18,217 nt of DNA. It comes from CAZBWP01 sp964630265. GTDB lineage: Bacteria > Pseudomonadota > Alphaproteobacteria > Rhodospirillales > Defluviicoccaceae. The position numbers were made by a program, and so were the translations under genes. Numbering within the stretch: the stretch's first letter is position 1; each line of letters starts with the position of its first letter. The notes beneath the pieces are model-generated. The model was not told where the DNA came from, did no database searches, and saw nothing but the letters and a program-made list of their open reading frames with translations. Shown one piece after another: positions 8,236 through 15,491 of the stretch. Location of the stretch: positions 1 through 18,217 of the forward strand of contig CAZVRW010000068.1 in the NCBI GenBank assembly GCA_964630265.1. The letters are read 5' to 3'.

Positions 8236-8433
8236 ATGATTCGGCGGGTGGCGGCGACAGCCGCTTGCGGTGCGGTCGTGTTGGTTGCTGCCTGCGAGCC
8301 ACGGGTGACGGTCGAGGTGCCGAAGGATCCGATCGTCGTCAATCTCAACGTCAAGATCGAGCATGAGGTTCGGGTCAAGGTGGACCGGGAACTCGACGAG
8401 TTGTTCGAGAACAATCCGGAGTTGTTCAAATGA
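8236..8433 (+). CDS. ynbE: YnbE-like outer-membrane lipoprotein
   Basis: 65 residues from ATG 8236. The sequence is a lipoprotein signal (two arginines, a short hydrophobic core) ending in lipobox Val-Ala-Ala-Cys with Cys20, followed by the family signature PKDPIVVNLNVKIEHEVRVK and a charged, Asp/Glu-rich tail. I chose this start over the in-frame GTG at 8197, which overlaps the ydbH stop. ATG 8236 has GACGAGG (8221-8227) eight bases upstream and puts the basic N-terminus directly before the hydrophobic core. The GTG would add 13 charged or polar residues ahead of the signal peptide. In E. coli, YnbE associates with YdbH at the outer membrane to complete the lipid bridge. The stop overlaps the next ATG by 4 bp. 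Confidence 0.85.
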   Translation: MIRRVAATAACGAVVLVAACEPRVTVEVPKDPIVVNLNVKIEHEVRVKVDRELDELFENNPELFK

Positions 8434-8801
8434 CGCGCACACGAAGACGCATGCTGTCGATGATCGGGCGATGCGGCGTCGTCGCGCTGCTCGCCTGGGC
8501 CATGCCGGCGCTGGTCCCGACGGCCGCCGATGCCGCCGAGTTGGACGCGGCCAAGCGCGCCGGTTTGGTCGGCGAGCGCCCCGACGGCTTCGTCGGACTG
8601 GTGCGCGGCGACGCACCGGCCGACGTGCGGAGCCTCGTTAACACCATCAACGCCGAGCGGCGTGCCGGCTACGAGGATGTCGCCCGCCGCACCGGGGCCC
8701 CCGTGCGCGAGGTGGGCATCCTGGCGGGACGCCGCCTGATCGCCGCGGCGCCGCCGGGAACCTACGTGATGACCGAGTCCGGTCAATGGATTCGCAAGTA
8801 A
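8430..8801 (+). CDS. ydbL: YdbL family (DUF1318) periplasmic protein
   Basis: 123 residues. A twin-arginine-like basic start and hydrophobic stretch form a signal peptide with likely cleavage around residues 35-36 (TAADAA). The mature part holds the family blocks LDAAKRAGLVGERPDGFVG, NTINAERRAGYEDVARRTG, and the end PPGTYVMTESGQWIRK. E. coli YdbL is the third gene of the ydbH-ynbE-ydbL operon and has been proposed to modulate YdbH-YnbE assembly. Gene order and a 4-bp ATGA overlap with ynbE support one transcript here. The hydrophobic segment with no other membrane helix suggests a periplasmic location. Confidence 0.88.
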   Translation: MTRTRRRMLSMIGRCGVVALLAWAMPALVPTAADAAELDAAKRAGLVGERPDGFVGLVRGDAPADVRSLVNTINAERRAGYEDVARRTGAPVREVGILAGRRLIAAAPPGTYVMTESGQWIRK

Positions 8802-8808
8802 GGCGGTC

Positions 8809-9825
8809 GTGACCGACGACGACGCGGCGCTGGACCAGGCGCTGGACTGGCTCGCCGCCGGCCGGCGCGTCGCCCTCGCCACCGTCGTCGACACCTGGGG
8901 CTCGTCGCCGCGGCCGGTCGGCAGCCTGCTCGCCGCGACCGACGACGGCCGCTTCGCCGGCTCGGTCTCCGGCGGCTGCGTCGAGGGCGCGGTGATCGTG
9001 GCGTGCGGCGCCGCCTTGCGGGCCCGCCGTCCGGCGCTGCTGCCCTTCGGCATCGGCGACGAGGCGGCCCTGGCGGCCGGCCTCGCCTGCGGCGGCACGC
9101 TTGAGGTCTACGTCGAGCCGGTGGACGATGCGGCCGCGCTCCGCCCGCTCCGGGACGCCCGGCCGCTGTTGCGCCTCGTCGATCTCGCCAGCGGCGCCGC
9201 GACGCTGCTGCGGAGCGACGATTGCCACGCGGCGCCCGGCCTCGGTCCGGCGGTGCGCACGGCGGCGGAGGCGGCGCTTGCCGACGGCCGAAGCCGGCGC
9301 CTCACCGCCGACGGGCGCGACCTGTTCCTGGCGGTGTTCGCCGAACCGCTGCGGCTGATCATCGTCGGCGCCGTGCACATCGGCCAAGTGCTCGGCGCGC
9401 TCGCCCGCGCCGTCCACTTCCGGGTGAGCGTCGTCGATCCGCGGGACGGCTTCGCCCTGCCCGAGCGTTTCCCCACCGTTCTGGTACGTCGGGATTGGCC
9501 CGACGATGCGTTGCGGCGCGAGCCTCCGGACTCCCGTTCGGCGGTCGTCACCCTCGCCCACGACCCGCGGCTGGACGATCCGGCATTGATCGCCGCCCTG
9601 GGGTCGCCGGCGTTCTACATCGGCGCGTTGGGATCAACGCGGAGCCATGCGCGGCGTCTGGACCGCCTGCGCGCCGCCGGCTTCACGGACCAGGACTTGG
9701 CCCGCATCCACGCTCCGGTCGGGCTGGATCTGGGGGGCCGAACGGCGGCCGAGATCGCCGTCGCCATCCTCGCCGAGATCATCGCCGTCAAGAACGGCCG
9801 GCAGTTCAGGCCGCGCGGCGGGTGA
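8809..9825 (+). CDS. xdhC: XdhC/CoxI family molybdenum cofactor maturation protein
   Basis: 338 residues from GTG 8809, seven bases after the ydbL stop, with a purine-rich stretch (TAAGGCGG) overlapping that stop. The N-terminal XdhC/CoxI domain has ATVVDTWGSSPRPVGS and SGGCVEG (54-60). The C-terminal domain is a Rossmann fold with the glycine motif LIIVGAVHIG from residue 183 and the late block LDLGGRTAAEIAVAILAEI. XdhC binds molybdenum cofactor, protects it during sulfuration and inserts it into xanthine dehydrogenase-type enzymes; CoxI serves CO dehydrogenase-type ones. No molybdoenzyme subunit genes are in the window, so its client is unknown. Its place behind ydbL looks like chance operon packing. 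The 3' end overlaps the opposing gene by 20 bp. Confidence 0.85.
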   Translation: MTDDDAALDQALDWLAAGRRVALATVVDTWGSSPRPVGSLLAATDDGRFAGSVSGGCVEGAVIVACGAALRARRPALLPFGIGDEAALAAGLACGGTLEVYVEPVDDAAALRPLRDARPLLRLVDLASGAATLLRSDDCHAAPGLGPAVRTAAEAALADGRSRRLTADGRDLFLAVFAEPLRLIIVGAVHIGQVLGALARAVHFRVSVVDPRDGFALPERFPTVLVRRDWPDDALRREPPDSRSAVVTLAHDPRLDDPALIAALGSPAFYIGALGSTRSHARRLDRLRAAGFTDQDLARIHAPVGLDLGGRTAAEIAVAILAEIIAVKNGRQFRPRGG

Positions 9826-10468
9826 CGCCGGCGAGGACGGCGAGGCCAAGGCCCAGCAGCAGAGCGCTTGCCGGGACCGGCACGGCGGCCGCCCCGTCCA
9901 CCTGCACCAGGAAATGGAGCTGCGCCTCGTCGATCTGCGGATCAGTGTCGATCGGCGCCAGCGTGTTCGGATCGCTCGACTGCGCCTTGTAGGCCTTGCC
10001 GCCCGTGTAGAGGGGTGGCGCAACGCTGTTGACTTCACGGATGCCGAGGAACCAGGACGCGCCGGACTGGGTCGTTCCGGGCTGCACCAGAGCCAGCACG
10101 TCCCCTGCCGTCACCGAAAGATCGGCGGCGCTGAAATCCAGGAGAACGTTCTGAATGCCGACCCCGAAGCTCGTCGTCGTGGTCGCCAGGGGCGGCAGGG
10201 TGAGATCGCTCAACCCCGGCTCATCGCGCACCTGGAAATCCAGGGTGACGCTGTCGCCGTTATCGTTCCGGACGACGATCAAAACGCTGAACAGCGTTCC
10301 CGTATTCTCGATCGTGAACGACTGGGCCAGCGCCTGCGAACCAAAGAGAAAGCTGTTCTGTTGGGTGGGCGGCAGGAACGACGCATCGTCCAACGGCACC
10401 GCGTGCGCCAGTGACGTGATGCCGGCCATTGCCATGAGTGCGAGGCCGAATAAGCCTTTGTGACGCAT
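9806..10468 (-). CDS. PEP-CTERM (VPxPA-type) sorting-domain exported protein
   Basis: 220 residues from ATG 10468. The start begins a clear signal peptide (MRHKGLFGLALMAMAGITSL, cleavage after AHA). It has AGGAGGT on the minus strand about 12 bases upstream, so I prefer it to an in-frame ATG 19 codons earlier that would put a Gly-rich stretch before the signal. The middle is beta-rich and polar with many Thr, Asp, Gln and Leu and no catalytic motif that I recognise. The C-terminus is a sorting signal: VPVPASALLLG, a short hydrophobic helix, then RR near the end. Such tails are recognised by exosortases, which release the protein to the surface or anchor it in extracellular polymer. No exosortase is in the window. 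The 3' end overlaps xdhC by 20 bp. Confidence 0.82.
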   Translation of the reverse strand: MRHKGLFGLALMAMAGITSLAHAVPLDDASFLPPTQQNSFLFGSQALAQSFTIENTGTLFSVLIVVRNDNGDSVTLDFQVRDEPGLSDLTLPPLATTTTSFGVGIQNVLLDFSAADLSVTAGDVLALVQPGTTQSGASWFLGIREVNSVAPPLYTGGKAYKAQSSDPNTLAPIDTDPQIDEAQLHFLVQVDGAAAVPVPASALLLGLGLAVLAGVTRRAA

Positions 10469-10539
10469 CTGCCCTGTTCCACCTCCTGCCCCGGCTCCCG
10501 CGCTTGTCGTTCCGCGTTCGAGCACGACCTTAGCTTGAA

Positions 10540-10568
10540 ATTAGAGCACAACTCGCGGCCGGCCGCAA
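10540..10568 (-). promoter_or_regulatory. Possible sigma70-type promoter for the PEP-CTERM gene
   Basis: Read on the minus strand: TTGCGG (10568-10563), a 17-bp spacer, then TCTAAT (10545-10540), which matches TATAAT at five of six positions. The -35 is weak. The expected transcript start, near 10533, would give a leader of about 65 nt. The -35 overlaps the inverted repeat downstream of the decarboxylase gene. Confidence 0.3.
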
Positions 10569-10601
10569 CGCACCTGGGTGACAGTGTCGGCGCGTTGCGG
10601 C
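10562..10601 (-). terminator. Inverted repeat after the ornithine decarboxylase gene
   Basis: A perfect 10-bp inverted repeat, GCCGCAACGC (10562-10571) and GCGTTGCGGC (10592-10601), with a 20-nt loop, begins 11 bases past the decarboxylase stop. No U-tract follows directly on the minus strand. It could act as a factor-dependent terminator, as an RNA-stabilising 3' hairpin, or as neither. Confidence 0.4.
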
Positions 10602-10612
10602 GCGGCGTCCGC

Positions 10613-11746
10613 TCAGATGTAGTATTCCGTCATCGGCGCGTAGCCGTTGAAGCGGTGCGAGGCGTACACCGACGTGTAGGCTCCGGCGCTGAGCAGGTCG
10701 ACGGTGTCGCCGCTCGCCAGGGCCAGCGGCAGCACATAGGGCACCTTTTCGTACAGGACGTCGGCACCGTCGCACGTGGGGCCGGCGATGATCACGGGTT
10801 CGGCCGGACCGCCGTCGTGCTCGGTGACCATCGGATACAGGATCGCCTCATCCATGGTTTCGGCGAGACCGCTGAACTTGCCCACGTCCAGGTAGACCCA
10901 ACGGCGATCGTCCCGGTAGCTCTTGCGGGACACCAGCACCACCTCGGTGCGGATCACCCCGGCCTCGGCGGTGATGCTCCGTCCCGGCTCGATGATCAGG
11001 TCGGGCAGCCGATTGCCGAAGTGCCGCGCCACCGAGCGCATGATGGCATTGGCGAAGCGGTCGATGCCCGGCAGGTCATCGCCCTGATAGTGCGCCGGGA
11101 AGCCGCCGCCCAGGTTGAGCAGGCGCAAGTCCAGCCCCTGCTCCCGCAGGTCGGAAAACACCATGGCGGCGCGGCCGATGCCCACATCCCAGCGCTCCGG
11201 ATTGACCTGTTGCGAGCCGACATGGAACGACACGCCGACCGGCGCCAGCTTCAGGTCGGCGGCGCGGCGCAGCAGATCCTTGGCCATCTCCAGGTCGCAG
11301 CCGAACTTGCGCGACAGCGGCCAGCGCGCGTCGGCGTTCTCGATGAGGATGCGGCAGAATACCTCGGCCCCCGGCGCCTCCACGGAAAGCTTGTGCAGTT
11401 CGTCCAGGCTGTCGAAGGCGAACAGCCGGACGCCGCGATCGAAGGCGCGGGCGATGTCACGGCGCTTTTTCACCGTGTTGCCGTAGGACACGTGCTCGGG
11501 CACGGCGCCGGCGGCGAGGCAATCGTCCACCTCCTCGGCGCTCGCCGCGTCGAACCGCGAGCCGAGACCGACCAGCGTCTGCAGGACCGGCAGCGCCGGG
11601 TTGGCCTTGACGGCATAGTAGATGCTGGCCAGCGGCATCGCGTGGCGCAGTGCTTTATAATTCGTGGCGACCACGTCCAGGTCGACCACAAGGCACGGCG
11701 TCGCGGGACGCCGATCCTCCATGAAGCGTTGGATCTTGGGAGTCAT
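10613..11746 (-). CDS. odc: Ornithine (ornithine/lysine) decarboxylase, PLP-dependent alanine racemase fold
   Basis: 377 residues. It removes CO2 from ornithine to give putrescine, the first polyamine; some bacterial members also take lysine. Recognised motifs are YAVKANP (Lys47 forms the Schiff base with PLP), the FHVGSQ block, the glycine loop NLGGGFPAHY for the PLP phosphate, EPGRS, and GPTCDGAD, with Cys325 the catalytic cysteine supplied across the dimer interface. The length is typical of the eukaryote-like group IV decarboxylases and quite unlike the large SpeC/SpeF fold. The start ATG has AGGGGTGG on the minus strand within ten bases. The gene stands alone with its own promoter and a long structured leader holding a small ORF (11747-12022), which suggests control by polyamines or a precursor. 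Confidence 0.92.
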   Translation of the reverse strand: MTPKIQRFMEDRRPATPCLVVDLDVVATNYKALRHAMPLASIYYAVKANPALPVLQTLVGLGSRFDAASAEEVDDCLAAGAVPEHVSYGNTVKKRRDIARAFDRGVRLFAFDSLDELHKLSVEAPGAEVFCRILIENADARWPLSRKFGCDLEMAKDLLRRAADLKLAPVGVSFHVGSQQVNPERWDVGIGRAAMVFSDLREQGLDLRLLNLGGGFPAHYQGDDLPGIDRFANAIMRSVARHFGNRLPDLIIEPGRSITAEAGVIRTEVVLVSRKSYRDDRRWVYLDVGKFSGLAETMDEAILYPMVTEHDGGPAEPVIIAGPTCDGADVLYEKVPYVLPLALASGDTVDLLSAGAYTSVYASHRFNGYAPMTEYYI

Positions 11747-11781
11747 CTCGACCCACCCCTCTCGTCAGACTGATGCTTGAA

Positions 11782-11848
11782 ACCGATGCATGGCAATCGG
11801 TGGCTCGGTTGCCACCAACCGAACCACGCGCCGCCCGCGCACGGGCGG
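11782..11848 (-). promoter_or_regulatory. Three consecutive hairpins between leader ORF and odc (possible attenuator)
   Basis: Hairpin 1: CCGCCCG / CGGGCGG, 7 bp with a 4-nt loop (11848-11831), starting five bases after the leader-ORF stop. Hairpin 2: GGTTCGGTTG / CAACCGAGCC, 10 bp with one G-U pair and loop GTGG (11825-11802). Hairpin 3: ACCGAT / ATCGGT, 6 bp with an 8-nt loop (11801-11782), directly abutting hairpin 2. None is followed by a U-tract, so Rho-dependent or translational control is more likely than intrinsic termination. A ribosome paused at the small ORF's stop would block hairpin 1. Confidence 0.55.
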
Positions 11849-11853
11849 AGGCC

Positions 11854-11943
11854 TCAGGTCAGACTAGAGTGTGGGTTCTTCTGGCCGAGCAGGAAGTGAT
11901 ACGGCAAACGATAGCCGCAGTCTTCGTCCATGACTGTGAACAT
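11854..11943 (-). CDS. Putative 29-aa leader peptide upstream of odc
   Basis: The peptide begins MFTVMDEDCGYRLPYHF and ends HSSLT. A textbook GGAGGA (11957-11952) stands eight bases before the ATG at 11943. A second in-frame ATG at 11949 is only two bases from it and is less likely to be used. The ORF ends 107 bp before odc, immediately ahead of three stacked hairpins. In enterobacteria a 34-residue peptide, SpeFL, stalls its ribosome when ornithine binds and so switches on speF. The peptide seen here does not resemble SpeFL in sequence, but it has the same position relative to a decarboxylase gene. Its coding status rests on the ribosome site, position and context alone. Confidence 0.55.
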   Translation of the reverse strand: MFTVMDEDCGYRLPYHFLLGQKNPHSSLT

Positions 11944-12028
11944 CGACATCTTCCTCCCGGACCAACGGCGCGGCCGCTTTTGGCCCGCAAGCGCATCGCT
12001 CGCGCCGTCGCGAACAACTTAAGCTCGT

Positions 12029-12057
12029 CATATAGCGCATTACGACGCCTTTGCCAA
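12029..12057 (-). promoter_or_regulatory. Sigma70-type promoter for the odc leader transcript
   Basis: Read on the minus strand: TTGGCA (12057-12052) matches TTGACA at five of six positions, followed by a spacer of exactly 17 bp and TATATG (12034-12029), which matches TATAAT at four of six. It lies 46 bp beyond the thiSG stop, so odc has its own promoter. This is the clearest promoter in the window. Confidence 0.6.
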
Positions 12058-12103
12058 GAGTGTCGCCGAAACGCCCCGATGGTGGCCGGTGCGGCGCCCG
12101 ACC

Positions 12104-13096
<993 letters not shown>

Positions 13097-13139
13097 TATC
13101 GCATCCGTCGCGCTTTGCTCCAAGGACCCCTAACGTAGT

Positions 13140-13151
13140 CCCCGGCCGGGG
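13140..13151. other. Perfect 12-bp palindrome between thiSG and aroQ
   Basis: CCCCGGCCGGGG sits in the short divergent intergenic region. It could be an operator for either gene, or chance in GC-rich DNA. I see no strong -10/-35 pair; GTTACA ... TATGTA at about 13150-13179 is a weak candidate for aroQ. Confidence 0.3.
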
Positions 13152-13204
13152 TTACACAAGCCCGGGCGCGTGCTATGTAGCGATCACCTCGAGGAGCGCC
13201 GACC

Positions 13205-13657
13205 GTGTCCGAACCGCCCGCCGTTCTCGTGCTCAACGGTCCGAACCTCAACCTGCTCGGAACCCGCGAGCCGGAGATCTATGGCCGGGAAACCCTGGCC
13301 GAGATCGATGCCCGCTGCGCCCGCCGCGGCGACGCCCTGGGCTTGCGCGTGAGCTGCCGGCAGTCCAACGCCGAAGGCGAGCTGGTCGGCTGGGTGCAGG
13401 AGGCCCGCGGCCGCTTCGCGGCGCTGATCGTCAACGCCGGCGCCTACACCCACACGTCGATCGCGCTGCTCGACGCGTTGCGCAGCTTCGACGGACCGAT
13501 CCTCGAAGTCCACCTATCCAACATCCATCGGCGGGAAGCGTTCCGCCACGTCTCGTACGTGTCGCTGGCGGCGGACGGAGTCATCGCCGGCCTCGGCAGC
13601 CTCGGCTACGAACTCGCCCTCGAAGCGGCCGCCCGACGGATCGGCGAGGGCACCTGA
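13205..13657 (+). CDS. aroQ: 3-Dehydroquinate dehydratase, type II
   Basis: 150 residues from GTG 13205, with GAGGAG (13191-13196) eight bases upstream. It converts 3-dehydroquinate to 3-dehydroshikimate in the shikimate pathway. Type II hallmarks are LVLNGPNLNLLGTREPEIYG with catalytic Tyr26 and Arg21, the NAGAYTHTS block (77-85) and EVHLSNIHRRE with catalytic His103. The substrate-loop motif usually written SNHEGEL reads SNAEGEL here, so the His is replaced by Ala. Length is typical of the dodecameric enzyme. It is four bases from aat and probably co-transcribed with it, although the two functions are unrelated. Confidence 0.95.
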   Translation: MSEPPAVLVLNGPNLNLLGTREPEIYGRETLAEIDARCARRGDALGLRVSCRQSNAEGELVGWVQEARGRFAALIVNAGAYTHTSIALLDALRSFDGPILEVHLSNIHRREAFRHVSYVSLAADGVIAGLGSLGYELALEAAARRIGEGT

Positions 13658-13661
13658 GGCC

Positions 13662-14348
13662 ATGATGCGCGCCGTCGGCGAAAGCGAGCGGCTGACGCCC
13701 GAGCTGGTGCTGCGCGCCTACACCCTCGGCATCTTCCCGATGGCGCGTTGTCGCGACGATCCGCTGGTCACCTGGGTGATGCCGGAACGCCGTGGCATCA
13801 TTCCGCTGCAGCGATTCCACGTGCCGCGGCGGCTGCGCCGAGCCGTGCGCGGCGATCGCTTCCAGATTCGCTGCGATACCGCGTTTGCCGACGTGGTCGC
13901 GGCATGCGCGGCGGCGGCGTCCGGACGCCGGGACACCTGGATCAACGCGGAGATCGAGCGCGTCTATCAAATGCTGCACGCCATCGATGCCGCCCACAGC
14001 GTCGAAGCGTGGCGCGACGGTGCGCTGGTCGGCGGCCTCTACGGCGTGCGCATCGGCGCCGCCTTCTTCGGCGAGAGCATGTTCTCGCTGGTCACCGACG
14101 CCAGCAAGGTCGCGCTGGTGCATCTGGTTGCCCGCCTGCGTCTCGGCGGCTTCGTCCTGCTCGACACACAGTTCGTCACCGACCACCTGCGCCAATTCGG
14201 GGCGATGGAAGTGCCCGCCGACGACTATCGCGACCGGCTCGACCGGGCGACCCGCCTGCGCGCTCGATTCTATTCCGATTTGCCGGCGGCCAGCGTCGAT
14301 TCGGCGGTCGAAGACGTATTGACGCAGTCCAGCACCCAGATGTCGTAG
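13662..14348 (+). CDS. aat: Leucyl/phenylalanyl-tRNA--protein transferase
   Basis: 228 residues. It adds Leu or Phe from aminoacyl-tRNA to proteins with N-terminal Arg or Lys, marking them for ClpS/ClpAP in the N-degron pathway. Family blocks are YTLGIFPMA, TWVMPERRGIIPL, RRDTWIN, the core EAWRDGALVGGLYGVRIG followed by FFGESMFS (from about residue 136), and FVLLDTQFVTDHLRQFGA. Two adjacent ATGs (13662 and 13665) are possible starts, and GAGGG (13646-13650) lies upstream in the end of aroQ. The last ~26 codons overlap the opposing DUF2155 gene by 79 bp. The protein tail after the conserved domain (SAVEDVLTQSSTQMS) is probably not essential. Confidence 0.95.
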   Translation: MMRAVGESERLTPELVLRAYTLGIFPMARCRDDPLVTWVMPERRGIIPLQRFHVPRRLRRAVRGDRFQIRCDTAFADVVAACAAAASGRRDTWINAEIERVYQMLHAIDAAHSVEAWRDGALVGGLYGVRIGAAFFGESMFSLVTDASKVALVHLVARLRLGGFVLLDTQFVTDHLRQFGAMEVPADDYRDRLDRATRLRARFYSDLPAASVDSAVEDVLTQSSTQMS

Positions 14349-14716
14349 ACCGCGTGGTCCATCGCCGACAGCGCCGGGCTGGAGGCGAACATCCAGCCGC
14401 GGAACAGTTCGACCGCCGACTCGTCCGGCCGGACCTCGCGAATGACCAGAAAGGCCGCGGCCTCGCGCCGCTCTTCCTCCGGCGGCTTGCGGCACGACTG
14501 CGCCACCACCTCGAGGGCACCGAAGCGGACGACGGCGCCCACCGGCGTCTCAATGGTCGAGACCCTGGCCGACACCTTGTCGAGGCCGCGCAGCACCGCC
14601 GAATCGTAGGCCATGAAGTCGGCCGCGTCGGCGGCCGGCGCGCCGCCGCAAAGCAGGGCAACGAAGCCAAAGGCGGCTGCCGATCGGCGGGGTCGACGGA
14701 AACCTGGACAACGCAT
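14270..14716 (-). CDS. DUF2155 domain exported protein
   Basis: 148 residues. A basic start and hydrophobic stretch form a signal peptide, with cleavage near APAADAA (about residues 27-32). The mature part matches the DUF2155 family in order: LRGLDKVSARVSTIETPVGAV, RFGALEVVAQSCRKPPEEE, then LFRGWMFASSPALSAMDHAV and YDIWVLDC. The two cysteines (in QSCRKP and LDC) are typical and may form a disulfide. The function is unknown. The family is widespread in alphaproteobacteria and often lies beside aat and the NDUFA12 homologue, as here. It is the last gene of the minus-strand cluster, 10 bp after the methyltransferase. The last 26 codons run antisense to aat. Confidence 0.88.
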   Translation of the reverse strand: MRCPGFRRPRRSAAAFGFVALLCGGAPAADAADFMAYDSAVLRGLDKVSARVSTIETPVGAVVRFGALEVVAQSCRKPPEEERREAAAFLVIREVRPDESAVELFRGWMFASSPALSAMDHAVYDIWVLDCVNTSSTAESTLAAGKSE

Positions 14717-14726
14717 CGAACAATCG

Positions 14727-15491
14727 TCAGTCGTTTTTCACGGCGGCGAAACGCAAACGAACATAGTCGACGATCCAGCCGCCGTCATCCGTCCGCAAGC
14801 GCGGCGCCAGATCGGCCGCGATCTCGGCCATCAGCGCCGGCCGCTCGACCGCCGGCAGCAGCCCGAGGAACGTCTCGGCGAAGGTTTCGAGCCAGCCGTC
14901 CAGGGTCTCCGGCACCGGAGTTTGCCGCGGGAACACCTCCAGCTGGCCGACGCGGAAGCCGTGCCGCTCAAGCACCGCGCGAAACGCCTCGGCGGTGGGA
15001 AACGTCCACGGATCGGCGGCGTCGGCGTCCAGCCCGCGGCGCGCCAGCGCCCTGGCGATCGCGGCGCGGACCGTCGCCACGTTGCCCGCGGCCCCCAGTT
15101 CGCCGACGAACCGCCCCGACGGCACGAGGCAGCCGGCGACCCCTTGGACGACCGCATCGAGGTCGCGCATCCAGTGCAGGGCGGCGTTGGAGAAGACCGC
15201 GTCGAACGGCGCGTCGAAGCGCAGCACGCGTCCGTCCATGACCCGCGCATCGAGGCCGCGGGCGCGGGCTGCGGCGACCTGCTCGGCGCTCGCATCGACG
15301 CCGACGACGCGGGCACCGGCGGCGACCAGCACTTCGGTCAGCACGCCATCCCCGCATCCCAGGTCGAGAATCCGCTCACCCGGTTGCGGCGCGAGCAACG
15401 CCACCACGGGCCGGCCGTGTTCCGCAACGAAGCCGGCGTTGCGGGCGTAGCGCTCGGGCTGCCAGCGCTGGCCGGTGGACAGCGCCGTCAT
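14727..15491 (-). CDS. Class I SAM-dependent methyltransferase (Tam/UbiE-like)
   Basis: 254 residues. Motif I (ILDLGCGDGVLTEVL, from residue 41) and the acidic end of the second strand (VVGVDAS) build the SAM pocket. FDAVFSNAALHWMRDLDAVV and GRFVGELGAAGNV follow as later motifs. The WQPERYARNAGFVAEHG start and the NAALHW block resemble the trans-aconitate methyltransferase branch, but the substrate cannot be told from sequence. The start overlaps the stop of the upstream MlaD-like gene by 4 bp (ATGA), implying translational coupling. Confidence 0.85.
   Translation of the reverse strand: MTALSTGQRWQPERYARNAGFVAEHGRPVVALLAPQPGERILDLGCGDGVLTEVLVAAGARVVGVDASAEQVAAARARGLDARVMDGRVLRFDAPFDAVFSNAALHWMRDLDAVVQGVAGCLVPSGRFVGELGAAGNVATVRAAIARALARRGLDADAADPWTFPTAEAFRAVLERHGFRVGQLEVFPRQTPVPETLDGWLETFAETFLGLLPAVERPALMAEIAADLAPRLRTDDGGWIVDYVRLRFAAVKND

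Larger units (their letters stand above)
11747..12022 (-). ncRNA. Structured 5' leader of odc, candidate speF-type regulatory RNA
   Basis: Between the predicted start of transcription (near 12022) and odc lie about 275 nt with dense structure. In RNA order: a basal stem ACGGCGCG (12008-12001) with CGCGCCGT (11972-11965), a Shine-Dalgarno GGAGGA (11957-11952), a 29-codon ORF (11943-11854), then three adjacent hairpins (11848-11782), then the odc ribosome site. The octamer AGTCTGAC occurs twice, at the end of the small ORF (11865-11858) and just before the odc ribosome site (11771-11764). Comparative genomics has described a conserved alphaproteobacterial leader, speF, before ornithine decarboxylase genes. 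Position and size fit, but I cannot test its consensus by eye. Confidence 0.6.

Noticed and set aside
10460..11773. Open frame of 437 codons on the plus strand opposite the decarboxylase
   Set aside because: The minus strand has the complete, motif-rich decarboxylase. The plus frame is His/Gln/Arg-rich with no family signature.
13124..13204. TPP riboswitch before thiSG
   Set aside because: The gap between thiSG and aroQ is about 100 bp and lacks the conserved THI-box core.
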